64,000 nucleotides of DNA from Thereva unica. Lineage: Eukaryota > Arthropoda > Insecta > Diptera > Therevidae. The notes below the pieces were generated by a model. The model did no database searches and had not been told where the DNA came from. It saw only the letters and a program-made list of their open reading frames with translations. The position numbers and the translations under genes are program-made. Below, piece by piece: positions 59,501 through 63,400 of the stretch. The stretch covers positions 82,984,543 to 83,048,542 of the forward strand of contig OX465281.1 in NCBI GenBank assembly GCA_949987705.1, read 5' to 3'. Every line of letters begins with the position of its first letter. Within the stretch, counting starts at the first letter, position 1.

Positions 59501-60383
59501 ATCTCAAGCTAGCTCAACCTAGAGCAGCTCAATAAACAAAGCTAATATTCATTATGGATGTGGAAAAAAAAATTCTGCTGAAAATCTGTAATAAATACTT
59601 ATGACTGCAGCATATTACGTTTATTTGCCAATGCTGGGTATTCTCGAGCAATTTGACCCACTGCCTTACCTTTCTATCTAAATATTTTTACGACTGATTT
59701 TGTTTTACTTCTAAGCTTGACACAATATTGATTTACACATTAAAGTTCTATGAATGGGGATTATCCTTGTATATTAGACAGCACCTTGTACTAGGAATAA
59801 CACTTATCAAAGAACATCAATACTCTCGCACAAAGCGGACAGATAAAAGCAATAAGTGGTTTACTTCACAGCGGACATAAAAACAAGGCTGGCTTATTCC
59901 CAGTTGGGAGATAAGATAAGTACATCTCAACTCTTCTAATCAATATGCAAATTCTACTCAAACACAGTGCATATCGAAGTGTAAACAATGGGAATTTCCA
60001 TCGATAAAAGTTTGTTTCTTTAATGAACAAGAAATAAAAAATAATACATAATCAAACAGTCTTTTAACACATAGCAATTTGCAGCAAGTAAACTCTGGTC
60101 AACATTCAATTAAGAAAATATATATGTCTGCTACGCATTTGGCAAGACGAAATGTGTATTTCTACATAAATTAATCTAACCAAAGAACTTGACAATACAT
60201 TCATTAAATAAATTTGCAAATAATTGGACATCTATAATTAAATATACCATCTTGTAAAGCTTGCTTAATTTCTTCAAATAACATCGTAATATCAGATATC
60301 ACTTTGTCTGAATGATCACGGATAGCTGTAAACTTCAAAATAACACGTTCAATTTCCTTTTCCACTGCTGAACAAGATTCCAT
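26185..60383 (-). CDS. Rmnd5: RMND5A/B homologue, GID/CTLH E3 ubiquitin ligase subunit, six coding exons
   Basis: Minus-strand exons are 60383..60248, 27458..27175, 27123..26926, 26873..26517, 26460..26306 and 26248..26185 (stop included). They total 1194 nt (397 codons plus stop), close to the about 391 residues of human RMND5A. All introns have GT/AG ends and all junctions keep phase. Landmarks are an N-terminal [18 protein letters not shown] start, [19 protein letters not shown], a LisH-like [13 protein letters not shown], the CTLH region (LRPALEWAA and [11 protein letters not shown]) and NSPYKHL. The atypical RING has Cys342, Cys360, His362, Cys380 and Cys383, ending KFIFF. In other animals RMND5 pairs with MAEA as the catalytic RING heterodimer. 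Intron 1 is about 32.8 kb and transposon-filled; the other introns are 50-60 bp. No damage is visible. Confidence 0.92.
27459..28121. other. Start of intron-1 sequence next to exon 2 (3' end of the intron)
   Basis: It begins with the acceptor of exon 2 (TTGCAG on the minus strand). A 74-codon minus ORF at 27689..27913 matches nothing I recognise and has no splice context, so it is not annotated as a gene. No repeat structure was recognised. Confidence 0.4.
28126..30709 (+). mobile_element. piggyBac transposon, apparently complete, in Rmnd5 intron 1
   Basis: The element is flanked by TTAA at 28122..28125 and 30710..30713. Its 15-bp terminal inverted repeats are perfect (CCCATATTATCCCAA at 28126..28140 and its complement at 30695..30709). 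A subterminal 17-bp motif GCCCCATTTAAGGTGCG recurs at 28142..28158, 28481..28497 and 30559..30575 with one or two changes. It carries one long transposase ORF. Length 2584 bp. Everything needed for an autonomous element is visible. Confidence 0.93.
28516..30360 (+). CDS. piggyBac transposase (DDE_Tnp_1_7 type), intact
   Basis: 614 codons, uninterrupted. An acidic N-terminal region ([13 protein letters not shown]) and a proline/serine linker precede the core. Probable catalytic aspartates are Asp283 ([13 protein letters not shown]), Asp363 ([11 protein letters not shown]) and Asp474 or Asp477 ([11 protein letters not shown]), followed by RLKRWYWQM. The C-terminus has a cysteine-rich finger: Cys584/587, Cys595/598, His603/605 and Cys606. 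This family excises and integrates DNA at TTAA without leaving a footprint. It resembles the PGBD2/PGBD3-like branch, by eye only. An upstream in-frame start is possible but ATG 28516 gives a full-length protein. Confidence 0.92.
   Translation: MSVSFNDLHIDMRYFILYHSFVRLNVHEIISALEEDIPVISADIYITPPENEVSDEDSGSEDSGDISNLARRQLLAEAEVRCKVPLTDGVLGTVYGIPFINQDRQEEQPSTSSAEPPMKKAKIVVNRKWRQKDITPKPERASTAPDFVVDKDNPIEFFDMFFDDEVYELLRSSTEKYGIAKGQVNFRITTEEVKNFIGILLLSGYNSVSRYRLCWDQNIDTHHPGVSSCMSRNRFEEILRYFHACDNSLLPSDDKFGKVRPLWNMMNERWLKFFPGDTHLSIDESMVPYFGKHGTKQHIHGKPIRFGYKISSLSTRLGYLIYGKPYQGAKTGNTKPNLGVGGSVVMNLISKLPDEDNYSFYVDNFFTSLRLLDEVSEMGHDATGTIRANRIEGAPLQDVKEMKKTPRGSYHQVTDVTSNITLVRYNDNNIVTIASTESGVQPLGKAKRWCNKKRVDVDQPHCYQRYNKFMGGVDRLDQNIGKYRIGIRLKRWYWQMIMFPINVCVNNAFQLYRLSPAGQAKDSHDFLSFTRYIVQTYLLLGKASSSLPKRIGTAPMTTKKQLPDSIRLDEKGHYIVKHATQVRCRQCHKNTKFKCIKCGVGLHQHCSQTFHTLK
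30714..31406. other. Unassigned intronic sequence
   Basis: No gene or repeat recognised. A 15-17 bp direct repeat of GCTCGCGTAGGTAAAGC type occurs near 31250..31290. The 106-codon ORF at 31220..31540 runs into the MITE below and is not a gene. Confidence 0.3.
31407..31717. mobile_element. MITE with about 38-bp TIRs
   Basis: The left arm starting AGCTGGTGACATAT at 31407 is inverted at the right end (to 31717). Similarity continues for about 38 bp, including AAGCGTACATGCGTT, with a few mismatches. The interior of about 235 bp has no coding capacity. The target duplication is not clear. Confidence 0.7.
31868..34250. mobile_element. Foldback-like composite element
   Basis: The outer ends share inverted GAGTGTGC..AGGACCACACTTTAG (31877..31905 and 34213..34245 on the other strand) next to A- or T-runs. 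A second inverted pair GAAGTGTTAACTTCT / AGAAGTTAACACTTC lies at about 31906..31920 and 33984..33998. The centre is a long imperfect palindrome (see next entry). Outer and inner pairs may be one element or two nested ones. An 82-codon ORF (32442..32690) inside is open but unrecognised. Confidence 0.5.
32820..33900. repeat. Large inverted repeat (palindromic core of the foldback element)
   Basis: The plus-strand translation of 32835..33000 and the minus-strand translation of 33710..33878 are almost identical (both contain [20 protein letters not shown]). This shows inverted arms of about 190 bp. A second arm pair, 33410..33520 against 33600..33725, continues the palindrome toward a loop near 33550..33590. 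The left arm holds about 410 bp (33005..33415) absent from the right arm. A short tandem copy of AGCTGGCTAGAGCATGG lies at 32768 and 32871. Confidence 0.75.
34266..35400 (-). pseudogene. LINE-C fragment, copy 2, with a nested hAT-like MITE
   Basis: The minus strand reads [20 protein letters not shown] and [10 protein letters not shown] (about 35300..35120), then [15 protein letters not shown] and [16 protein letters not shown] (35030..34850). This is the same family as copy 1 at 24640..25672. The 3' UTR continues beyond the MITE to 34266 (inverse of GGGTGACTCCTGAGCTTA). Similar 3'-end words recur near 35440..35560 and near 34085..34130, suggesting further decayed copies. Confidence 0.7.
34358..34823. 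mobile_element. hAT-like MITE in LINE-C copy 2
   Basis: The ends CAGGGGCGGCGCTT and (inverted) CAGAGCCGGCGCTT are of the hAT type. Flanking octamers GGAATAAG and GAAATAGG match at 6 of 8 positions, as an aged 8-bp target duplication would. Length 466 bp, no transposase. Confidence 0.7.
35401..35817. other. Unassigned, with C-run at 35611..35634
   Basis: It contains LINE-C 3'-end-like words (near 35440..35560) and a nearly pure C-run. No gene seen. Confidence 0.35.
35818..36462. mobile_element. Possible TIR element
   Basis: ACACCCGTATTCTAA (35818..35832) is matched by inverted TTAGAATAGGGTGT (36449..36462), with further subterminal inverted TCATAA.TC words. A 120-codon open frame (35941..36303) lies inside but matches nothing I recognise and has no detectable transposase motif. 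Confidence 0.4.
36463..38320. other. Unassigned intronic sequence
   Basis: About 1.86 kb with no ORF above 60 codons until the 94-codon minus frame at 38185, which overlaps the LTR start. No repeat ends were recognised. Confidence 0.3.
38326..39021 (+). repeat. BEL-2 5' LTR, carrying a small MITE
   Basis: It starts TGTTAAGAAATAC and ends AATACA, as does the 3' LTR. It is longer than the 3' LTR by a 217-bp MITE with its duplication, plus small insertions near 38355 and near 38410. Confidence 0.85.
38599..38815. mobile_element. 217-bp MITE inside the BEL-2 5' LTR
   Basis: TIRs TGCCTAGTTTATAGC and inverted TACCTAGTTTATAGC match at 14 of 15 positions. It is flanked by ATA (38596..38598, 38816..38818). 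The 3' LTR has the empty site with a single ATA near 44377, so the insertion followed the retrotransposition. Confidence 0.85.
39093..39318 (+). repeat. 75-bp tandem repeat in the BEL-2 leader
   Basis: CCAGGTG-initiated units start at 39093, 39168 and 39243. They give a repeated [10 protein letters not shown](I/L)I.RSKLEQ peptide in the 90-codon ORF 39046..39318. It sits where gag should begin. Confidence 0.75.
39346..42400 (+). pseudogene. BEL-2 pol (RT, RNase H, integrase), broken
   Basis: Segments in order: LSKFWRLE and [12 protein letters not shown] (BEL-type pre-RT), an in-frame stop at 39838, [14 protein letters not shown] (RT motif A) and [11 protein letters not shown]. After a frameshift near 40100 comes FYVDDVMSG (motif C). 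A 227-bp tandem duplication (40215..40668) breaks the frame again. The RNase H-like part follows ([31 protein letters not shown]). Another shift near 41290 precedes integrase: HIRNLHVG.. with CVRC (zinc site), [20 protein letters not shown] and [10 protein letters not shown]. The open part ends at 42398 and the C-terminal domain continues in another frame. Confidence 0.88.
40215..40668 (+). repeat. 227-bp tandem duplication within BEL-2 pol
   Basis: The unit from AACTTAAAGATCTACTG (40215) repeats from 40442 with about one substitution (GAAGTAAAC versus GAATTAAAC). 227 is not a multiple of three, so it shifts the reading frame. Confidence 0.9.
42400..44159 (+). pseudogene. BEL-2 integrase C-terminus continuing into an F-type envelope-like region
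   Basis: The 548-codon open frame (42513..44159) starts in the integrase C-terminal domain ([16 protein letters not shown], residues about 17-32). It continues without a stop into an envelope-like protein: a hydrophobic signal-like segment at residues about 101-113, a basic cleavage-like site at about 208-212, and a hydrophobic fusion-peptide-like segment at about 217-230. A long helical region with coiled-coil character and several N-x-S/T sites follow. This layout fits the baculovirus F-like envelopes of insect LTR elements. The C-terminal tail shifts frame (membrane-anchor-like stretch near 43990..44040 in another frame), so it looks non-functional. Confidence 0.7.
44134..44579 (+). repeat. 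BEL-2 3' LTR
   Basis: 446 bp, TGTTAAG start and AATACA end, highly similar to the 5' LTR apart from its insertions. It has TATAAATATC near 44383 and AATAAA near 44402. Confidence 0.88.
45511..45750. mobile_element. MITE, middle of three nested inverted-repeat elements
   Basis: The arms 45512..45567 and about 45689..45748 are inverted copies (GGTAAATTCAAAAACT at the tips, GAATTCAGCT inside) over about 56 bp. The innermost MITE sits at its centre. Confidence 0.8.
45568..45685. mobile_element. 118-bp MITE, innermost
   Basis: Near-perfect inverted arms begin GGGCGCTTTCAGTAATGCAG. It is flanked by TTC at 45565..45567 and 45686..45688. With the flanks it splits the middle element exactly at its axis. 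Confidence 0.85.
45790..46003. other. Unassigned, with a LINE-C 3'-end-like word
   Basis: Near 45820..45850 the sequence resembles the LINE-C 3' UTR words CAATGTCTAGTAGTAG seen at 35460. Otherwise no gene. Confidence 0.3.
46004..46337. mobile_element. 334-bp TIR element, empty copy (copy A)
   Basis: The ends GGGGCCGTATTTGGTCTCTC and its inverted form (ending CGGCCCC) extend through the CTCGAGTCGA palindromic part with one or two mismatches. The same 334-bp element occurs at 47262..51154, where a Helitron interrupts it. Flanks CCT|..|(CCCC)T leave the target duplication ambiguous. Non-coding. Confidence 0.88.
46338..47160. other. Degenerate unrecognised coding-like sequence, minus strand
   Basis: Between about 47157 and 46755 the minus strand reads as one frame with two stops, including [20 protein letters not shown] and [20 protein letters not shown]. 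The composition looks protein-like, but I do not recognise the family. The rest is AT-rich. Confidence 0.35.
47161..47261 (+). pseudogene. LINE-C fragment, copy 3, left part
   Basis: It reads [25 protein letters not shown] in fragments, matching copy 1 at about 25160..25235. It is interrupted by the TIR element (copy B) and continues at 51155. Confidence 0.75.
47457..47529 (+). repeat. TCTG tetranucleotide microsatellite
   Basis: About 18 uninterrupted TCTG units close to the Helitron 5' end. Confidence 0.95.
47743..50640 (+). repeat. 118-bp satellite array inside the Helitron, about 24 units
   Basis: Units beginning AAACCGCTGGAGCTATAGGG recur at 47743, 47861, 47979 and 48097 and so on every 118 bp. 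Between about 48200 and 49650 two variants alternate (GGAGC..TTTTAACAG and AAAGC..TTTGGACAG), giving a 236-bp higher-order period; identical minus frames start 236 bp apart (48752, 48988). The flanking units are more varied. Confidence 0.92.
51155..51483 (+). pseudogene. LINE-C fragment, copy 3, right part
   Basis: Continues from 47261 with GAGCCACCGTAGGAATGTAG, then the [14 protein letters not shown] and NSFVNR blocks and the 3' region ending CCTTTTAACCCTTAACC, as in copy 1 (25238..25560). Frameshifted. Confidence 0.75.
51484..52891. other. Unassigned intronic sequence with an inverted LINE-C 3' end
   Basis: About 52085..52150 resembles the LINE-C 3' UTR on the minus strand (GTGTCACCCTTTATACT). 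Other ORFs (52114..52368 minus, 52560..52802 plus) are unrecognised and probably chance. Confidence 0.3.
52900..53727. mobile_element. hAT-like non-autonomous element with internal direct repeats
   Basis: 10-bp TIRs CATGGTTGCA (52900..52909) and TGCAACCATG (53718..53727), and a perfect 8-bp target duplication GTTTTCTG (52892..52899, 53728..53735). It holds two direct blocks of about 165 bp (about 52917..53080 and 53512..53685), each built of GATTCCGCTCA/GATTCCGATCA words and ending TTTTTGATGTGAGCG. No transposase. Confidence 0.85.
53750..53870. repeat. GC-rich palindromic patch
   Basis: Successive short palindromes GCTCCGCTACGGAGC and GGCTCCGCTGCGGAGCC with direct GCGATCCGT copies stand out against the AT-rich context. 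Confidence 0.6.
53974..54410. mobile_element. MITE with about 36-bp TIRs
   Basis: TGCCGGGTTTTCATTAGTAG at 53974, continuing to GGTAGAGTA, is inverted without visible mismatch at the right end (to 54410). TAA flanks both sides (53971..53973, 54411..54413). The interior repeats GGTAGAGTAGAGT and TAATGAAAAC, pointing to earlier nested or duplicated ends. Confidence 0.85.
54414..54894. other. Unassigned intronic sequence
   Basis: A 66-codon ORF at 54589..54789 is not recognised. The words CTCATGAAACAC and TCAGGCAAG near 54815..54845 recur downstream of the LINE at 59435..59460, so a decayed repeat may have been split by the LINE. Confidence 0.3.
54895..54951 (+). repeat. Doubled 28-bp unit at the LINE-E 5' end
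   Basis: ATTTATTTAAACTTGATAAA followed by TACGGTAC occurs twice with a 29-bp period, 60 bp before the ORF1 start. It may be a promoter monomer of the LINE. Confidence 0.7.
55011..56159 (+). CDS. LINE-E ORF1, PHD-like finger plus zinc knuckles
   Basis: 382 codons, intact. Residues about 13-64 form a PHD-like C4HC3 finger: [21 protein letters not shown] and WMCSEC. A helical stretch follows (about 70-115). The C-terminal part has [27 protein letters not shown] and CFWCHKG zinc-knuckle-like clusters. CR1-group LINEs are known to carry such PHD-type ORF1 proteins, which probably act as nucleic-acid-binding chaperones. Confidence 0.85.
   Translation: MSNKGKNSKEDNCRKCNKVVSAKDKAIQCDGLCNIWYHIKCQGITEADYNLLHGKDFLWMCSECRKFFELIRSSKLGELIDTINTKMLKIHDNNKAIKDVNTTIKEIENKIAMVAIPTYAETVKNTGNDPTSTTKSAAQGILIQPNQSQTVDKTRSDIIQIQPSKVRAPVKLIKNLRNGKILVKSDSDDNNNKLKVLLEKKIGDNYKITFTKKRTPILVVNNLNRNFTTEELKEELIALNHHIPDDDQVKVTYSKINHKSKLFSVYFEVNASAYNKLCNRYINIDWGTHYIKEHYGIRRCLKCHDLSHLLKDCPSAHDICGKCGDSHKISDCNSNVNKCFWCHKGKNPALSLTRSTNSTECPQYKNRINITVNRTDYNIKHI
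56200..56831 (+). pseudogene. LINE-E ORF2 endonuclease, broken
   Basis: The ATG at 56200 starts [18 protein letters not shown]. After a shift near 56265 come [31 protein letters not shown] and [10 protein letters not shown] second shift near 56715 leads to SIIDHAITD and ISDHREM with a stop near 56803. These are the APE-type endonuclease blocks. Three breaks separate it from the open RT. Confidence 0.82.
56832..58976 (+). CDS. LINE-E reverse transcriptase, open
   Basis: 714 codons without interruption. Motifs: [49 protein letters not shown] (motif A), [15 protein letters not shown] (motif B), IYADDIVLI (motif C), [14 protein letters not shown] and the C-terminal [11 protein letters not shown]. 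All three RT aspartates are present. It is the C-terminal part of ORF2 whose endonuclease part is damaged. Confidence 0.88.
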   Translation: MLLFLEGTGKQRRRMLNKCRGFVKTILFRSKIIELLDSRSSVNLDSLCQIIKYAKSSATKYKKYRSRENNDWINDEIIMQVKEKTALYKLMKRNQSDLNLVNAYKKKKNYVNKIVKIAKNAYTQKMLSSADNTKKLWSVINKNILNKNKKDDNDVDELMVNNKIYTNNHDIANSFNMHFCNIGENQTKNLPNIICPQLMFNDKTIFLRPVDQNEIKHIVMCMNSNSSPGPDGITLRDIISVLDIIIESLTDGINNMLSTGAFPDFLKQSFIIPIHKDGDKNNINNYRPITLTNTIAKICEKVIDNQIRHFISTTCNFDVNQYGFQSSSSTETAAIEAIGIINQNLDKKLHTSAIFIDISKAFDTVNHDILLNKIDQLGIRGNAYTLIKSFIENRETSTKVNSTLSIKMSSKSGVPQGSILGPTLFLLYVTDINKINLNGNYCIYADDIVLIQAAKTQSQLQSLINDDLAILSRWAIANKFKVNKCKTSYIVFRQKNVPPINISVEMEGEIIAPVKAVKYLGLVIDENLNFSFHLNQLVRKISPLIGVLRRAPNLPASIGNALYNTHILSNIRYGINIWSQCGTTSQARIRTLMSKAIKAIWKLPALTPTIEVYNLTNQLTLEKIIALEEVKLIYKIRNKLTKTKVQFRSNGDNHNYQTRNRHRILQGAARTNRLYKDTIAKAVRTFNSIPEDIKNQRTLPLFIKAFKKFLTQDN
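59251..60247. other. Distal part of Rmnd5 intron 1 next to exon 1
   Basis: A 45-codon frame at 59259..59396 is open but unassigned. Around 59360..59540 short words (AGAGCA, GCTCATGAAACAC, AGCAAGCTC) recur in both orientations, resembling a decayed foldback MITE. The intron donor GTATAT is at 60247..60242 (minus). Confidence 0.4.
60248..60383 (-). CDS. Rmnd5: Rmnd5 coding exon 1 (N-terminus)
   Basis: ATG at 60383..60381 opens 45 codons plus one base and ends before GTATAT (60247..60242). The translation has [11 protein letters not shown] near the start and [16 protein letters not shown] near the end, aligning with the N-terminus of RMND5 proteins (V-E-R-E-L-E-K-V in human). The one-base overhang fits the two-base start of exon 2 (G + AC gives Asp46). 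Confidence 0.88.
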
Positions 60384-61985
60384 TTTTGATAATTATTTAA
60401 TATTCTTCAATAGAATCTTCGCCACCCGACAATACACTTCTGAGCTGTAAGTTAAAGAACGAAAAGTCACCAAAACATGGAACGAACTGAAATTGGAGTA
60501 TATAATGGAAACGAATGTGATTAAACGCACCGCTGTAAAAGTTTTAAAAATTGCTTTTGGTTTTAAGAGGTTGACAATTTTTTTGTAGCATTAACGATAG
60601 CAATATTGGGTGCGTTTTAGCCTAGTACAGTGACCGGGCAAAATTTTGCCTCGTTAAACCTAGAACGATGATCGGGCAAAATTTTACTATCCCTTTAAAA
60701 AGCATGTAAAAAACCCTAGCAAAATTTTGCCAACGCAAAGCAGTACTCTGTTCGGGCCAAAATTTGCCGCAATAAACAAGCTTACAATTTTTTCTAGTTG
60801 TGGAGGCTTTATTAGTCAAATTTTTGCCTCCAGTTGGGTGTTTCTCACCAAAGTGGTAAAATCGCTGACTTATTACGTAAACTATGGGGATAAATATGTA
60901 TATTTCTAACTATCTAAACTATAGTTTACAATATAGAAAATATCTCATTTAAAAACCTATATGGTTTCAATAACGTATTTTTTAGGTCTCAAAACAGTCC
61001 CCTTGCCGGTCACCAAACCAAAATATTTTCTATTGAGTTCATTAATTGTACTAATATTCAAAAACAATTAACTTATATAACACAATTTAATCAATATGAA
61101 ATGATAATGCTATTAGATTCTAATATTAATTTATTTAAACTATTTTTTTATTAGTTTAATTGAACCTAAAGTTTGTCCCCGAATTTAATAAACAGCCCCT
61201 CTGTCAAAGTTTCGAGTTACCCACCAGGCCATCTACAGTAAAGACAGACTATTAATGGGCGTAACGAAAAATGAACGATATGAAGTTAGCTCTGTTACCC
61301 CCAAAAGTAGCTATATTTTGTTTAGTGTTACCCGAGTAAGCGGGGAACATGCGCGCATCGGTACGCAACATTCGACAGTCCCCAGGTAAGAGTTATTTTC
61401 CTTTTTTTAAAGTGTTCCAGTTATCTATATTGTGCATCGTTTTAAATAAGAGGGCTCATATTGTTTCTATATAACAAAATAAAGTAATAATAGAGGGATT
61501 TTATGATACCGTAACAATTAAACAAATTAAACAGTCCTCTGTCGACAGTCCCCCGCTACATACAGAAACAGGGGACTGTTTCATTTATTAAGGGAGTCCT
61601 TATTGTACGTTTGCCTTTGTTGTAGGTCTATAACCATCTTTTAATCATGCCGCGAGAAAGAATAAAGTGTCTAGGGAAGAAACAAAAGTTCTCAAGTTTA
61701 TTTGGAACTACACAGAGAACTTGGAACTACCAAAAAAGACTGTTTTATTTAGGAAACAAATCAGAATCTTGCATCATAGGAATCTGAATCTTGCATAAAA
61801 AATAGGGGTTTCCAATTGAGAAAAAAAGCTACCCCCACCCCCGGGGTAGGGTGTGGAAGAGAGGGGGTGCGCACTATACCCAATCGATGTCCCCCTCCAT
61901 ATCACACATCTTTTGTATCAGAGGTTTCCTTCTGTCACCCCTCCTTTGTTCAAGAATTCCGTGTCAAGTTTTAAAGAAAACACCC

Positions 61986-61987
<2 letters not shown>
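60384..61987. promoter_or_regulatory. Upstream region of Rmnd5 (5' UTR/promoter side), not resolved
   Basis: Contains the 5' UTR and presumably the promoter of Rmnd5 (minus strand). No clear core-promoter motif was identified. It holds repeated GGCAAAATTTTGCC-like palindromes at 60637..60650, about 60674, 60719..60731 and 60754..60768. A plus-strand CAG|GTAAGAGT sequence at 61383..61393 would be a good splice donor if a divergent transcript exists. Confidence 0.35.
60612..60770. repeat. Cluster of GGGCAAAATTTTGCC palindromic repeats
   Basis: Four complete or partial copies lie within 135 bp, alternating with CCTAGTACAGTGACC- and CCTAGAACGATGATC-like spacers. The reverse orientation of the same block (CGAGGCAAAATTTTGCCCGA.. 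TACTGGGG) is at 62709..62740. This suggests ends of a TIR element or related MITEs. Confidence 0.6.

Positions 61988-62054
<67 letters not shown>
61988..62054. repeat. TA dinucleotide microsatellite
   Basis: Uninterrupted (TA)n of about 67 bp. Confidence 0.97.
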
Positions 62055-62056
<2 letters not shown>

Positions 62057-62460
62057 TTTATAAAGAATGTTTTTAAAGCATATATACTACTAATAAATGC
62101 GTATTTCACTTATATATACAGTCCTCTACAATTTTTTTAAATTTGCTCAACAATTCCTAAAATATATTTGGATCCCTTACTATTTATTATCCACCAGATA
62201 GATATCTACTTAGTTGTATAGTTTTTTTTCATATTCACGTAAAAAAGTTGTGGGGACCGATTTCTTGCAAAAATTTACCAGTTTACAAAGAAGCACCCAG
62301 ATATTATCTGGTCATTTTTTGTTGGTAAAAAGTCGAATGCAGGAGATAAAACTTGTTTTAAAATTAAAATTTCGCTTTATTTTAATACAATTCAATTTAT
62401 AATGAAAGGACAAATGACCGAAAGAAAAAACTTTCCACTATTCTTCACCACTCTACACTT

Positions 62461-62876
62461 GGGCAAAAATGTGCCTGCAAATGGTAAAACTAACGAGGCA
62501 AAATATTGCCCGATCACCGTGCTGGGGTTAAGAACACTGCTAAAGGAGAAGAAATGGACGTCATAAGAACTAGCCAAAAAAGGCGTGCGATGTAAGTATA
62601 TTTTGATTTAACATAATTTTATTTTATTTCTTATTTATATTTGCAATATTTGGACATTTGCAATCTTGTGAGCGGGCAAAATTTTGCCTAAAAAATGGCA
62701 AAAATAACGAGGCAAAATTTTGCCCGATCGCCGTACTGGGGTTAAGAAAACTGCCAAAGGAGAAGAAATGGACATCATAAGAAAGATGTAGGATGTAAGT
62801 ATATTTTGATTTAACATCATTTTATTTTGTTACATATTTATATTTACAATATTTGCACATCTGCAATCTTGTCTCA
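62461..62876 (+). repeat. 213-214 bp tandem duplication
   Basis: 62461..62673 and 62674..62876 align through TAACGAGGCAAAAT, GGGGTTAAGAA, GGAGAAGAAATGGAC and AAGTATATTTTGATTTAACA. The second copy has lost a short piece after CATAAGAA. Each copy holds the GGCAAAATTTTGCC palindrome. Confidence 0.82.
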
Positions 62877-62989
62877 TTGAGAACTTCTATCTCCAAATCA
62901 AACCCAGTAACCCCTAGCGGAGGATTTCCCTCTACAACCACTCTGACATTTCCTAGCTAGCTAAGGATACGATTGTATACTTATTCTGA

Positions 62990-63400
62990 AAGGAGGAGAC
63001 TGAGCTGATATGAATAATTACAGACCCATGGCCCTAGTAAGCAATGTGAAATGGAAAAATCTTTGAGAAAAGAATAAGGAAATTTATTGCTACAAATGGA
63101 GGTCAGTAAGCAGTTCGGAAACCCCGAACCTTAGAGTTAATAGTATCTCGAGTGACCAACTAGTGCTCACAATTGGAGTTCCTCAAGGCTCCATACTAGG
63201 ACCACTTTTATACTTGCTCTATATCAACAGAAATACTGAAGACTCAGTGGAGAATACCATATATTTGCAGGTCATACTAAACCTAATATATCGAGCTAGA
63301 ACTGCGGAAGTTCTAGAAAATAGCATGAACAGAAACCTGAAAATTTTCAAGGAGTGTTGAAAATAAACTAAAAATAAATGACAAAAAAATAGATTAAGTA
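62990..63400 (+). pseudogene. Degenerate LINE RT fragment
   Basis: NNYRPMALVSNV (about 63010) and, after loss of motif [20 protein letters not shown] (motif B, 63163..63230). The YADD motif is deleted (TIYLQVILNLIYRART), and a short KIFKE C-terminal stretch follows. Clearly non-functional. Jockey/CR1-group by motif style. Confidence 0.7.

Noticed and set aside
61851..62140. ORFs with (YI)n repeats
   Set aside because: They are translations of the TA microsatellite.
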